Assembly: GCA_040757335.1 (NCBI GenBank) | Contig: JBFLXB010000014.1 | Span: 1 to 62,500, forward strand | Direction: 5' to 3' | Source: Nitrospirota bacterium | GTDB taxonomy: Bacteria; Nitrospirota; Nitrospiria; 2-01-FULL-66-17 | Length of the DNA stretch: 62,500 nt | Shown here: one piece after another, positions 7,582 to 15,565 of the stretch | Layout: each line of letters begins with the position of its first letter | Position numbering within the stretch: position 1 is the first letter of the stretch | Program-made: the position numbers and the translations under genes | Notes under the pieces: generated by a model | Seen by the model: the letters and a program-made list of their open reading frames with translations, nothing else | Database searches by the model: none | Told to the model about the DNA's origin: nothing

Positions 7582-8078
7582 AATATCTCGAAGACTTCAC
7601 CAGGCTTATAGTCCGGCTTCAGGTCCCAATACCAGGCGTTACCTTTCCAGATCCGTTTGGATCCCAGTTCAGTCATCCTCCTCCGCAAGCGATCCAGCCT
7701 TCTCGCGAACGCGCCGTCTCGGTCGAACAGGATCTTGGCGTCCTCCACCATATCGAAGAAGAGAGGACTCCCGATTTCCACTTCCTCCGGAGTCTTAAAC
7801 ACCACCGAGAGTTCCGTCGTGACGCCGAGGCCTGCGAGGCGCCGCATCTCGGGCTCCAAGAGCCGCTCCACGTCCTGGAACTCTATGCGACGGCGAGGCT
7901 GCCCTTTAGGCAACCCCCGGGCGACGACCAGCAGATCGACATCCGAGTCGAACCGCATGGTGCCTCGTGCCACTGATCCGTATACGACGACACTCACCAA
8001 ACGGTCGCCGTACACGGCTTTGACCGCATCGAGTACTCGCTCCTGAAGGGACGCGAACGCCTCGTGTAACGTGCCCAT
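7578..8078 (-). CDS. Nucleotidyltransferase domain protein (third pair)
   Basis: The 166-residue product has GSx10DxD at G34, S35, D46 and D48 (YGSVARGT ... DSDVDLLV) and a longer C-terminal part than the MntA proteins at 4046 and 4862. It is followed with a 4 nt overlap by a HEPN gene and then rfbC. It is placed 32 nt downstream of an epimerase gene, so it is either an insertion into the polysaccharide operon or has its own start of transcription. Expected chemistry is transfer of a nucleotide to the HEPN partner, by analogy with MntA/HepT. Confidence 0.82.
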   Translation of the reverse strand: MGTLHEAFASLQERVLDAVKAVYGDRLVSVVVYGSVARGTMRFDSDVDLLVVARGLPKGQPRRRIEFQDVERLLEPEMRRLAGLGVTTELSVVFKTPEEVEIGSPLFFDMVEDAKILFDRDGAFARRLDRLRRRMTELGSKRIWKGNAWYWDLKPDYKPGEVFEIL

Positions 8079-8110
8079 GCCGGGGACAATACTCTATTCC
8101 CGAAAGGAGT

Positions 8111-9106
8111 TCAACGGACTGGGTTCTGGAAAGCCGCGACCACCCGCTTCAGTCCCGCCTTGATGTTCACCCTGGGTTTGTACCCCAGGAGCGCGTCGGC
8201 GCGCGTCAGACCGGCCAGGGAGTGTTTCACGTCGCCGGGCCGGGGATCCACGTATTCGGGTTTGGCGGAGACTTTCAACAACCGCGCGATCTCGGTGTAC
8301 AGCGCATTGATCGTGGTGCGGTCGCCGTACGCGATGTTCATGGCTTCGCCCAGCGCGTGTTTGCTGCGGCACGCGAGCAGGTTGGCGCGCACGCAATCGT
8401 CGATGAACGTGAAGTCACGCGACTGCTTGCCGTCACCGTAGATCGTCACGGGCCGGCCCGATGCCAGCGCCGACACGAATCGCGGAATCACGGCCGCGTA
8501 TTGCGACTCAGGGTCCTGCCTGGGACCGTAAATGTTGAAGTACCGGAGCGCCACGGTGGGCAGACCGTACGCCCGATAAAAGACCTTGCAGAACTGTTCG
8601 CCGGCCAGCTTGCTCACGGCATAGGGCGACAGCGGGTTGGTCGGGAGCGACTCCACCTTGGGCAGCACCGCCGTATCCCCATACACGGACGACGATGACG
8701 CGTACACGAACCGTTTGACCTTGGCCTCTTTGGCCGCCCACAACATATTAAGCGTGCCAGTGACATTGACCGCGGTCGTGCCCACCGGGTCGGCCACGGA
8801 TCGAGGGACGGAGGGCAGCGCGGCCTGGTGCAGGACATAGTCCACCCCCGCCACGGCCTCCGCGCAAGTCTTGGGATCGCGGATGTCGCCTTCGATCACC
8901 GTCAGCCTCGGATCGCCCGGAGCGACCTTGCACCGGGCCATGACCGCATCGAGATTCGCGCGCTTCCCCGTCGCAAAGTTGTCGAGGACTCGGACAGTGT
9001 GGCCCTTGGTCAACAGGGTCTCTACCAGGTGAGAACCGATGAAGCCGGCGCCGCCGGTGACCAAGTACCGTGATCCGCCGATAAGGCGCGACTGCTGCGT
9101 TGTCAT
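8111..9106 (-). CDS. NAD-dependent UDP-sugar 4-epimerase (WbpP/GalE type)
   Basis: This is a 331-residue extended SDR. The NAD-binding TGGAGFIGSH lies at 17-26, the catalytic serine region SSSSVYG at 137-143 and the YxxxK pair at Y162 and K166. Additional conserved features are RYFNIYGPRQ and DFTFIDD. Overall it most resembles WbpP-type UDP-GlcNAc/GalNAc 4-epimerases, which feed O-antigen or capsule sugars. That fits the UDP-HexNAc dehydrogenase gene 192 nt upstream. UDP-glucose epimerase or a uronic-acid epimerase cannot be excluded. The gap to the dehydrogenase contains a GC-rich inverted repeat. Confidence 0.85.
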   Translation of the reverse strand: MTTQQSRLIGGSRYLVTGGAGFIGSHLVETLLTKGHTVRVLDNFATGKRANLDAVMARCKVAPGDPRLTVIEGDIRDPKTCAEAVAGVDYVLHQAALPSVPRSVADPVGTTAVNVTGTLNMLWAAKEAKVKRFVYASSSSVYGDTAVLPKVESLPTNPLSPYAVSKLAGEQFCKVFYRAYGLPTVALRYFNIYGPRQDPESQYAAVIPRFVSALASGRPVTIYGDGKQSRDFTFIDDCVRANLLACRSKHALGEAMNIAYGDRTTINALYTEIARLLKVSAKPEYVDPRPGDVKHSLAGLTRADALLGYKPRVNIKAGLKRVVAAFQNPVR

Positions 9107-9133
9107 CTCAGTCTGCCCGGAACCTGCGAAAGG

Positions 9134-9251
9134 CCACCCCCTCCCTTGCCCTCCCCCGTTGAGGGGGAGGGTGCCTTGTCGAGGGTGCGCCAGAGGGTCA
9201 AACGTTCGCCCCTTCCCCTCCCTCTTGCGGGGGAGGGGAGGGTGGGGGGTG
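9134..9251. repeat. C/G-rich palindromic repeat, compound copy
   Basis: Arms made of CACCCCCTCCCTTGCCCTCCCC and its G-rich counterpart fold back on themselves, with an inserted middle that itself has a second C-rich arm. A simpler copy of the same repeat is at 30207-30258. It fills the gap between the dehydrogenase and epimerase genes and may act as a REP-like attenuator or RNA-stabilising hairpin. Confidence 0.75.
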
Positions 9252-9298
9252 CATTGTCATGCCGCCGGGTGAGCCGCTGGTTCTGATGCCGGATTGCA

Positions 9299-10597
9299 TC
9301 ATAACTTGACGATCTTTCCCCGTCCCTCTTTCACATTCTTCGTGGCATTTCGCGTATCGATCACCAGCTTGGCCTGCTTGACCATCGCCTTGTAGTCGAA
9401 CGCGCGGTGGTCGGTCACGATCACCACGGCGTCATAACCAGACAGAGCATCCGGTTTGACGGATTTGAGTGTCCGCCCGTCGCCCACGTCCAATGACGCC
9501 ACGTGCGGATCGGTGTAGGCCACCTTGGCTCCTTTGGATTCGAGGAGGCGGATGATGTCGAGGGCGGGTGACTCGCGCACGTCGTCCACGTCGCGCTTGT
9601 ACGCCACGCCCGCGATCAGCAGCTTGGACCCGTTCACGCTCTTCTTGACTCCGTTCAGCGCGTCGGCCACCAGCTCCACCACGTGCTCGGGCATCTTGGT
9701 GTTGATCTCGCTCGCCAGCTCGATGAACCGGGCGTTGTAGTTGAAGGCTTTGAGCTTCCATGAGAGATACAACGGGTCGATCGGGATGCAGTGCCCGCCC
9801 AACCCCGGTCCGGGGTAGAACGGCATGAACCCGAACGGCTTGGTGGAGGCCGCGTCGATGACTTCCCACGCGTCGATCCCCAGGGTCCGGCACATGAGCG
9901 CCACTTCGTTCGCCAAGCCGATGTTGATGGCGCGGAACGTGTTCTCGAGCAGCTTCACCATCTCAGCGGCCTGCGTCGAGCTCACTGGAATGACGGTATC
10001 GACCGCGTGGCGGTAGAGCGCGACCGCGCGTTTGGTGCACTCGGGAGTGACGCCGCCGATGATCTTCGGGGTGTTCCGCGTGTGGAAGGTCGGGTTGCCC
10101 GGATCCACGCGCTCAGGCGAAAACGCCAGAAAAAAATCCTTGCCGACCTTGCGCCCGTCCCTGGCCAGCTCCGAGAGCATGACCTCGTTGGTGGTGCCGG
10201 GATACGTGGTGCTCTCCAGCACCACGAGCTGGCCTTGCGGCAGGTACTTGGCGACCTGCTCGGTCGCAGCCGCGATAAAGGAAATGTCCGGGTCTTTGGT
10301 CTTTCGCAACGGCGTCGGGACGCAGATGCTGACCGCGTCGACCTTCCGGAGCGCGGAGAAATCGGTCGTGGCCGTCAACCGCCCCTTCGAGACCACGGAG
10401 CGAAGATCCTGATCCCGGACGTCCTGGATATACGAGCGCTGGTCGGAAATCGCCTTGATCTTCTTGGGGTCCACGTCGATCCCGACCACGGAGAACCCCG
10501 CCTTCGCAAACTCCACGGCCAGCGGGAGCCCGACGTAGCCCAGGCCGATAACGCCGATGGTGGCGGTCTTGTTGTTGATGTCGTCGAGTGTTGGCAC
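9299..10597 (-). CDS. UDP-N-acetylhexosamine 6-dehydrogenase (WbpA/WecC type)
   Basis: The 432-residue nucleotide-sugar dehydrogenase has the NAD motif GLGYVGLP near 18-25, CVPTP near 92-96, and the catalytic cysteine C270 in PGLGGHCIPIDP. The C-terminal domain has the usual AYKRDVDDVRESP. It oxidises C6 of a UDP-sugar with two NAD+ to a uronic acid. The sequence style is nearer to WbpA/WbpO/TviB than to UDP-glucose dehydrogenase, but the exact sugar is not certain. It lies 11 nt downstream of a Wzz-like gene and with the epimerase forms the precursor module for a uronic-acid-containing polymer. Confidence 0.88.
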   Translation of the reverse strand: MPTLDDINNKTATIGVIGLGYVGLPLAVEFAKAGFSVVGIDVDPKKIKAISDQRSYIQDVRDQDLRSVVSKGRLTATTDFSALRKVDAVSICVPTPLRKTKDPDISFIAAATEQVAKYLPQGQLVVLESTTYPGTTNEVMLSELARDGRKVGKDFFLAFSPERVDPGNPTFHTRNTPKIIGGVTPECTKRAVALYRHAVDTVIPVSSTQAAEMVKLLENTFRAINIGLANEVALMCRTLGIDAWEVIDAASTKPFGFMPFYPGPGLGGHCIPIDPLYLSWKLKAFNYNARFIELASEINTKMPEHVVELVADALNGVKKSVNGSKLLIAGVAYKRDVDDVRESPALDIIRLLESKGAKVAYTDPHVASLDVGDGRTLKSVKPDALSGYDAVVIVTDHRAFDYKAMVKQAKLVIDTRNATKNVKEGRGKIVKL

Positions 10598-10608
10598 AAT
10601 TTCCCCTT

Positions 10609-11718
10609 TTACCCTGGAAAGAGTTGCTCCCCGTAGAGCCGGCGACGCTTTGCGCTGCGAATGTACTCTACGAAAAACGCAAGGACCGCGAACCCGAACA
10701 GCCCCACCATCGCAGCCAGCACGACCACGATCAGCCGCCGCGGGCCGACTGGAACCGTAGGCAGCACCGGCGCGCTGCGGACCTTGGTGTTCTCCGAGCG
10801 TGTGCGCGACGCGGCCAGTTCCACGATCCGATTTTCATAGTCCGCGCGTTGGCCGGCCATCTGGGTCAGCGAGCTTTCCACGTCATAGATGTCGGTTTGC
10901 GCTTTGCGACCGCGGAGCTCGCTCTCATTGCGCTCCCGGTAGAGCTCGTCCAGGTGCATTTGCCTACTCTGAAACAAGGTCTGCTCCCACAAAGCTTCCG
11001 ATGCGTTGGGTTTGGCCTCGGACAGGCGGGTCCGCGCCTGGCTCATCTCACTCTCCAGGCGCGAGATGTTACGCTCCACTGTTTCCCGGTATTTGGACTC
11101 CCCGACCATTTGCGCCCGGAGGTCCGTGATCTGGCGTTTGAGCGTCTCTTGCTGCAATCCCGCCACGTGATTCTTCTCCCGAAGGCTCTCCTGCTCGCGA
11201 TCAATGATCGCCAGCCCAGCCTGGTACTGTCGCGAGTGCTCGTCGACCAATTCATTGGCCAGAAACGTCAGGCCATCGACGACCTGCTGCGGATCGGAGA
11301 GTCTAAGCGAGAGTTCCACCAATGTCGTGGCTGCGACGTCGAGATCGTTCTTGATGACTTTCACCTTCAGCGCGTTGCGCATCGCAGACAGCGTGAGCTT
11401 ATCTGCACCAAGATGACTGCGCAGTTTTTCGAGCATGGCGTCGCCGGTCAGGACCTGGGAAATGGTCTTGGGGTCCTCGATCAGTCCGAGGCGTGTCTCC
11501 CCAGCGCTGGCAGCCGTGAAGACGGTGCCGACCTTGAGCAGGAGAGACGCTTGGTAGCTCTTGGGCGTGACCAGCCCGTACACGACGGCGAGCGCCACCA
11601 ATGCAGCGGTGCCGAGGCCGATGAGCCAACGGTGCTTCCACAACACCTCGAGGTAGTCGATCAGCTCGACCTGCTCCTCTTGGGCCGTTGTCGGAACGTC
11701 TTCGGTAACAGGCGTCAT
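10609..11718 (-). CDS. Wzz/GumC-like polysaccharide chain-length protein
   Basis: The 369-residue inner-membrane protein has one helix near residues 32-52, a periplasmic domain dominated by coiled coil from about 150 to 310, and a second helix near 325-347, with a proline-rich segment (PVLPTVPVGPRR) just before it. This is the Wzz/GumC layout that controls polymer length in Wzy-dependent export. There is no C-terminal tyrosine kinase domain and no kinase gene nearby. It is the first gene of the minus-strand unit with the dehydrogenase; a promoter is seen at 11809-11838. Confidence 0.82.
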   Translation of the reverse strand: MTPVTEDVPTTAQEEQVELIDYLEVLWKHRWLIGLGTAALVALAVVYGLVTPKSYQASLLLKVGTVFTAASAGETRLGLIEDPKTISQVLTGDAMLEKLRSHLGADKLTLSAMRNALKVKVIKNDLDVAATTLVELSLRLSDPQQVVDGLTFLANELVDEHSRQYQAGLAIIDREQESLREKNHVAGLQQETLKRQITDLRAQMVGESKYRETVERNISRLESEMSQARTRLSEAKPNASEALWEQTLFQSRQMHLDELYRERNESELRGRKAQTDIYDVESSLTQMAGQRADYENRIVELAASRTRSENTKVRSAPVLPTVPVGPRRLIVVVLAAMVGLFGFAVLAFFVEYIRSAKRRRLYGEQLFPG

Positions 11719-11808
11719 GCGTCAGCGCGTCTCCCCCACCAGTCACCGAGCGTGTACGGGTCGTCCGTGGGTACGGACGGCGGTTCGGCGGGGGATCAAG
11801 AACGGCCG

Positions 11809-11838
11809 ATTGTAGCAGAGCCGCGACGGCACAGGCAA
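11809..11838 (-). promoter_or_regulatory. Sigma70-like promoter for the wzz-dehydrogenase unit
   Basis: On the minus strand TTGCCT (11833-11838) and TACAAT (11809-11814) are separated by 18 nt, about 90 nt before the Wzz start at 11718. The region lies between divergently oriented Wzz-like genes. The -10 differs from consensus at one base. Confidence 0.5.
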
Positions 11839-11950
11839 GACACGTTCCGGGGTTTCTTGTCATTTTTTTACGGGATGGCAATTCCCTTCGAAACGTGGCA
11901 TACTGCGCTCCGTTTTCGTTTCCCGATACACCATCGTGGGAGGGCTCTTG

Positions 11951-13225
11951 ATGTCGCGCAGCGATTCCCACCACGCTCCTCCACCGTTTCGAGAAGAATC
12001 CCCGCAGTTTACTGATCCCGAGCCAACGATCGCGGATTACGTATTGGTGCTGGCGCGGCGCAAACGGCTGATTGCGATCATCGTGGCGATCAGCGTCACG
12101 GCCGGGCTCGCCCACGCCCTGCTGGCAACCCGCTCCTACACGGTCCAAACCGCCATCGAGATCGGACGCGTCAACGGCGAGAAGCTCATCGATCCGCCGG
12201 AGACCATCCTAGCCAAGCTGAGCCACGCGTACATTCCGGATGTCGTCCATACCTATCGGGCTCTGCACCCCGATGCACCGAACGCCAAGGTCACGGCCAA
12301 GATCCCGAAGGGGAGCGAAGTCGTGGTCCTGGAGACTCGGGGGCCTCTCGATCACGAGTCGACCTACCGGTCGCTCCACGAAGCCATCTCCCAACGGCTC
12401 GTCAGCGACCACCAGCGCACGGCCGACCAGACGATTCGGCAGTACGAATCCGATCTATCGCGTGCCAAACTCAAGCTCGACGAGTTGTCGGATCGTCGCG
12501 TGTTCATGGTGCAGGAGAAGCTTCTGCAAGGCGAGATCGAACGAGCCCAGTTGCGTTTGGAAGGCCTCAAGGACCAGGCCAAGCTGATCGAGACCGAAGC
12601 CAAACGATTCGACGCGACCAAGAAACTCCTCACCCAGCAGGTGGCTGATTTGCGCGCCGACATTGCCTCAGCCAGCAACCATCGTACCCAAGCGGCACCG
12701 GATGCCACGGACGGCGCGCGGGCCATGACCCTGCTGATGCTGGACAGCCAGATCGTGGACAGCCGCTCGCGCCTCAGAACGCTGGAGGAGCGGCTTTACA
12801 TCTCTCTGGAAAATGACCGCGAGAAGCTGCTCAAACAATTGGCGGACATCCGCAGAGACCAGGAAGCGCAACTGGCATCTCTCGGTGAACTGGGTAGCAA
12901 ACTCGTCAAACTGCGCGTGGACAACGAGCGCGAAAAAGCGCTTCAACAGCAAGTCATTACGGACATCGAAACCAAACTGACCGGCATCCGTACTACGGTA
13001 GTTCTGACGCCACCCGCCAGACTGCCGGACCCCGCGGGCGTTGGCCGCGGCACGATTGTCGCGCTTTACGCCTTATTGGGATTGATGGCGGGCGTATTCA
13101 CCGCGTTTCTGGCAGAGTTCCTCCAGCAGGCGAGGTCACGGAGGTACCCTGCCGGCAACGGGGCGCAGGCCGAACACCTGGACACGGACGTGGAAACGGA
13201 AGCCGTCATGTGGGGAAGACGCTAA
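11951..13225 (+). CDS. Second Wzz-like chain-length protein
   Basis: The 424-residue product starts at ATG 11951, six bases after a GGGAGGG Shine-Dalgarno; a GTG 15 bases upstream is less likely. A cytoplasmic N-terminus is followed by a membrane helix near residues 41-60, a long periplasmic coiled coil (about 135-340), a PPARLPDPAG segment and a second helix near 365-385. It belongs to the Wzz/GumC type but is divergent, and it stands alone on the plus strand between two minus-strand units. Together with the genes at 10609 and 14789 it makes three chain-length proteins in 5 kb. Confidence 0.75.
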   Translation: MSRSDSHHAPPPFREESPQFTDPEPTIADYVLVLARRKRLIAIIVAISVTAGLAHALLATRSYTVQTAIEIGRVNGEKLIDPPETILAKLSHAYIPDVVHTYRALHPDAPNAKVTAKIPKGSEVVVLETRGPLDHESTYRSLHEAISQRLVSDHQRTADQTIRQYESDLSRAKLKLDELSDRRVFMVQEKLLQGEIERAQLRLEGLKDQAKLIETEAKRFDATKKLLTQQVADLRADIASASNHRTQAAPDATDGARAMTLLMLDSQIVDSRSRLRTLEERLYISLENDREKLLKQLADIRRDQEAQLASLGELGSKLVKLRVDNEREKALQQQVITDIETKLTGIRTTVVLTPPARLPDPAGVGRGTIVALYALLGLMAGVFTAFLAEFLQQARSRRYPAGNGAQAEHLDTDVETEAVMWGRR

Positions 13226-13364
13226 ACGAGCAGATCGCCTACCGCAACTCGGCATAAACGCCAAGCGGGGCCGAATCTTACGGGCGATCAGCTCGACTGC
13301 TCCTCGCGCGCGCCGTCCACCATGTTGACCTTCGGCTCCTCTTCAGCAACCGGCCCCATGTTCC

Positions 13365-14792
13365 TCACCAGAGTGTCCGAATGGACGCGGTCACGACGTG
13401 CCCGTCGTCTCCAGATGGTTCGCCGGGCTGCTCGATCCGCGTGTATCGATACTCCAATTGGCCGGATGCGGTCGGCGCGTCGTATGAAAGCCGCGCTCCC
13501 GCGCTCCGTCCCGAGGTTTCCCCGGGGCCGAACACGCCGCTCTGCACGCCGTCGTACAGCGCGCCGAGCGCCCATTCCGGCGTGAAACGGCGCTCGATCT
13601 CCAGGCTCAGCATCCTGGCGTCGGTTCCCATGGGATGACCGATCACGAATCCGTGGTAGGTATAACCCGACCGATAGACCGCGTGTTGATACCACACCCC
13701 GGCCACGTTCGCGAAGGCATTGTCGGCATACTCACCGCGCAGCTCCCACCGTGACGAGCCGAACAGCTTGGGTAGGTACACCCCCGCGACCACGGCCGGA
13801 TGCGACGGCAGCCATTTGGCGTGGTCCTCGCCCCCCCACTCCGCGTAGAACTCGAGGGGCTGCCGGCGCCAAGGGATCCTCACCGTTACGTCGGCCCCGG
13901 CCAATTGGTTGCCTGGATTGCGTTGGTCGTTCTCCCCGCGCGCCCGAATCACGTCCCAGAGCAGATCCGCCGTAAGCGGGCGCCCTTCGCCGCCGAACAT
14001 CGCGGTTCTCGCAAGGCCGACCTCCAGCAGACGATGCGGCCGGAAGGCAAGGCGCAATCCGGCCAGATAGGGCTTGGGGATGGCCGCGCGATCGGCTTCG
14101 AGCCTGGTGACGAAGAGATGAACGGACGTTGCGCCGATCCATTTGAGGCGCCACGGCCGGCTCGGCTCCAGGCGCACCAGGTCGAACGGCCTGGCATAGT
14201 CTGTCAGCAGCAATGAGCCCCGAAAACCCGGGCCCCACCACATCGCCTCGCGCCCCACGGTCAGCGCCAGACCGGCGCCGGCAATGGACAGGTACGCTGC
14301 GCGGGTTGCGAAATCCAAATCGTCGGTCGCGCCGACCGGGTAACGAATCTCGGGGTGGTACCCCCACGCCGCCCATGGTCCCAGCGATCCGCCCAGCTCC
14401 ACGCCCGCGCGGACATTGCCTCCGTCGTTGAATCGATCGCCCAACCGTTCGATGCCGGTCGGGACCGGCGGTCCTTCTCCCACCACGACCCGGCCGTCGA
14501 GCACCACGTCCGTGACCGACCCCAGCGACGCCAGCCGGCGTTCAATGGCCCGGACATCGGCGGCGATCCATGGATCGGACCCGGTCTCGGCGTTCGCGCG
14601 AATCTCGCGGACAATCGAACCCAGGGCCCCCCGCGAGAGCGGCTTGGTCTTGAGCAGGGCCTCGTTGATGACGCCCAGAGCCGCCAACCGCTCCAAACCC
14701 CGATACACCGGGTCATGGATGGGCAGGTGGGGCTCGGCGGCGAACACCGGATGAACGGCGAGCAGCGCGATCGCAACCGCCGCAACTCTCAC
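13365..14792 (-). CDS. Wzi-like capsule assembly outer-membrane protein
   Basis: The 475-residue product starts with a clear signal peptide (hydrophobic to about residue 18, cleavage near VFA-AEP) and contains the capsule-assembly (PF14052-like) pattern: a helical N-terminus, then many amphipathic strands rich in aromatic residues, with GREAMWWGPGFRGSL near the middle and ending in TASIRTLW, a typical barrel terminus. In Wzi the barrel tethers capsule to the cell surface. It overlaps by 4 nt the third Wzz-like gene, placing it in the exporter operon with the SLBB protein. The exact polymer is unknown. Confidence 0.75.
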   Translation of the reverse strand: MRVAAVAIALLAVHPVFAAEPHLPIHDPVYRGLERLAALGVINEALLKTKPLSRGALGSIVREIRANAETGSDPWIAADVRAIERRLASLGSVTDVVLDGRVVVGEGPPVPTGIERLGDRFNDGGNVRAGVELGGSLGPWAAWGYHPEIRYPVGATDDLDFATRAAYLSIAGAGLALTVGREAMWWGPGFRGSLLLTDYARPFDLVRLEPSRPWRLKWIGATSVHLFVTRLEADRAAIPKPYLAGLRLAFRPHRLLEVGLARTAMFGGEGRPLTADLLWDVIRARGENDQRNPGNQLAGADVTVRIPWRRQPLEFYAEWGGEDHAKWLPSHPAVVAGVYLPKLFGSSRWELRGEYADNAFANVAGVWYQHAVYRSGYTYHGFVIGHPMGTDARMLSLEIERRFTPEWALGALYDGVQSGVFGPGETSGRSAGARLSYDAPTASGQLEYRYTRIEQPGEPSGDDGHVVTASIRTLW

Positions 14793-15559
14793 CCGTTCTC
14801 GTAGCCGTTCGACGCGGGTCGCCCGTTGAAGGATCGGTGCTCGCGAAGGCTTTTGACGTACTCCCGGACAAACACGACCACCAATGCCGCGAACCCCGAC
14901 AGGATGCCTGCGAGAACCATGTTGAGCAACATCCTGGGACCGATGGGCTTACGCGGCGGGACCGCCTCGTCCAAGATCTGGAAGTTCATGCTGATCGAGC
15001 GCTCGTTGAGGAATCGACCGGCCGACGAGACCGTGGCATTGGCAATGGCCGCTGCCATCTCCGGATCGCGCCACTGGGCGCGTACCGTGATGACCCCGCG
15101 ACCCGGCCCGCTGACCTTGACGATCCGTTTCTGCACCGCCTCGATCGCTTCATCCCTGGTCGGTTTCTTCCCGGTCGCCTGAGCCAGCGCCGCTTCAAGC
15201 CCCAACTCGTCCACCACCATGCCGGCGACACGCCGGCTCTGGAGCACGGCCACGAGCTTATCGCTCGAGTTTTCGATACCCAACCTTCCTCCCAGTGACC
15301 CTGCGAGCGCGGATGACAGGCTGCCGCCGCGATCCTGCTCGAACGGCATGATCGTGGTCTGCGCAGAAAACGTCTTGGGGATAGTCACGCTCGCCCCGAG
15401 CGCGGCGGTTGTGGCGAGCGCCACCAGCGTCACAATCAACCACCGCCCTCCCCACACGACGCGTGCATAGTCCTGCAGGGTCGGCTCCCAATCCTCATGG
15501 GTCGCGAGTTGGGCCTCCCGCTCGTGTTCGATCTCGACGGTTTCAGAGCGATACGGCAT
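14789..15559 (-). CDS. Third Wzz-like protein, short form
   Basis: The 256-residue inner-membrane protein has a helix near 38-56 (WLIVTLVALATTAALG), a compact periplasmic domain, the proline motif PPRKPIGPR before the second membrane helix (about 210-232), and a short basic tail. This is the classical bacterial Wzz domain size without the long coiled coil of the other two. It lies between the SLBB exporter gene (6 nt gap) and the Wzi-like gene (4 nt overlap), so it is probably the exporter's dedicated chain-length partner. Confidence 0.85.
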   Translation of the reverse strand: MPYRSETVEIEHEREAQLATHEDWEPTLQDYARVVWGGRWLIVTLVALATTAALGASVTIPKTFSAQTTIMPFEQDRGGSLSSALAGSLGGRLGIENSSDKLVAVLQSRRVAGMVVDELGLEAALAQATGKKPTRDEAIEAVQKRIVKVSGPGRGVITVRAQWRDPEMAAAIANATVSSAGRFLNERSISMNFQILDEAVPPRKPIGPRMLLNMVLAGILSGFAALVVVFVREYVKSLREHRSFNGRPASNGYENG

Positions 15560-15565
15560 GCTTGA

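Noticed and set aside
11841-11950. Sigma54 promoter before the plus-strand Wzz gene
   Set aside because: TGGCA occurs twice, but the GG/GC spacing of a -24/-12 promoter is not met.
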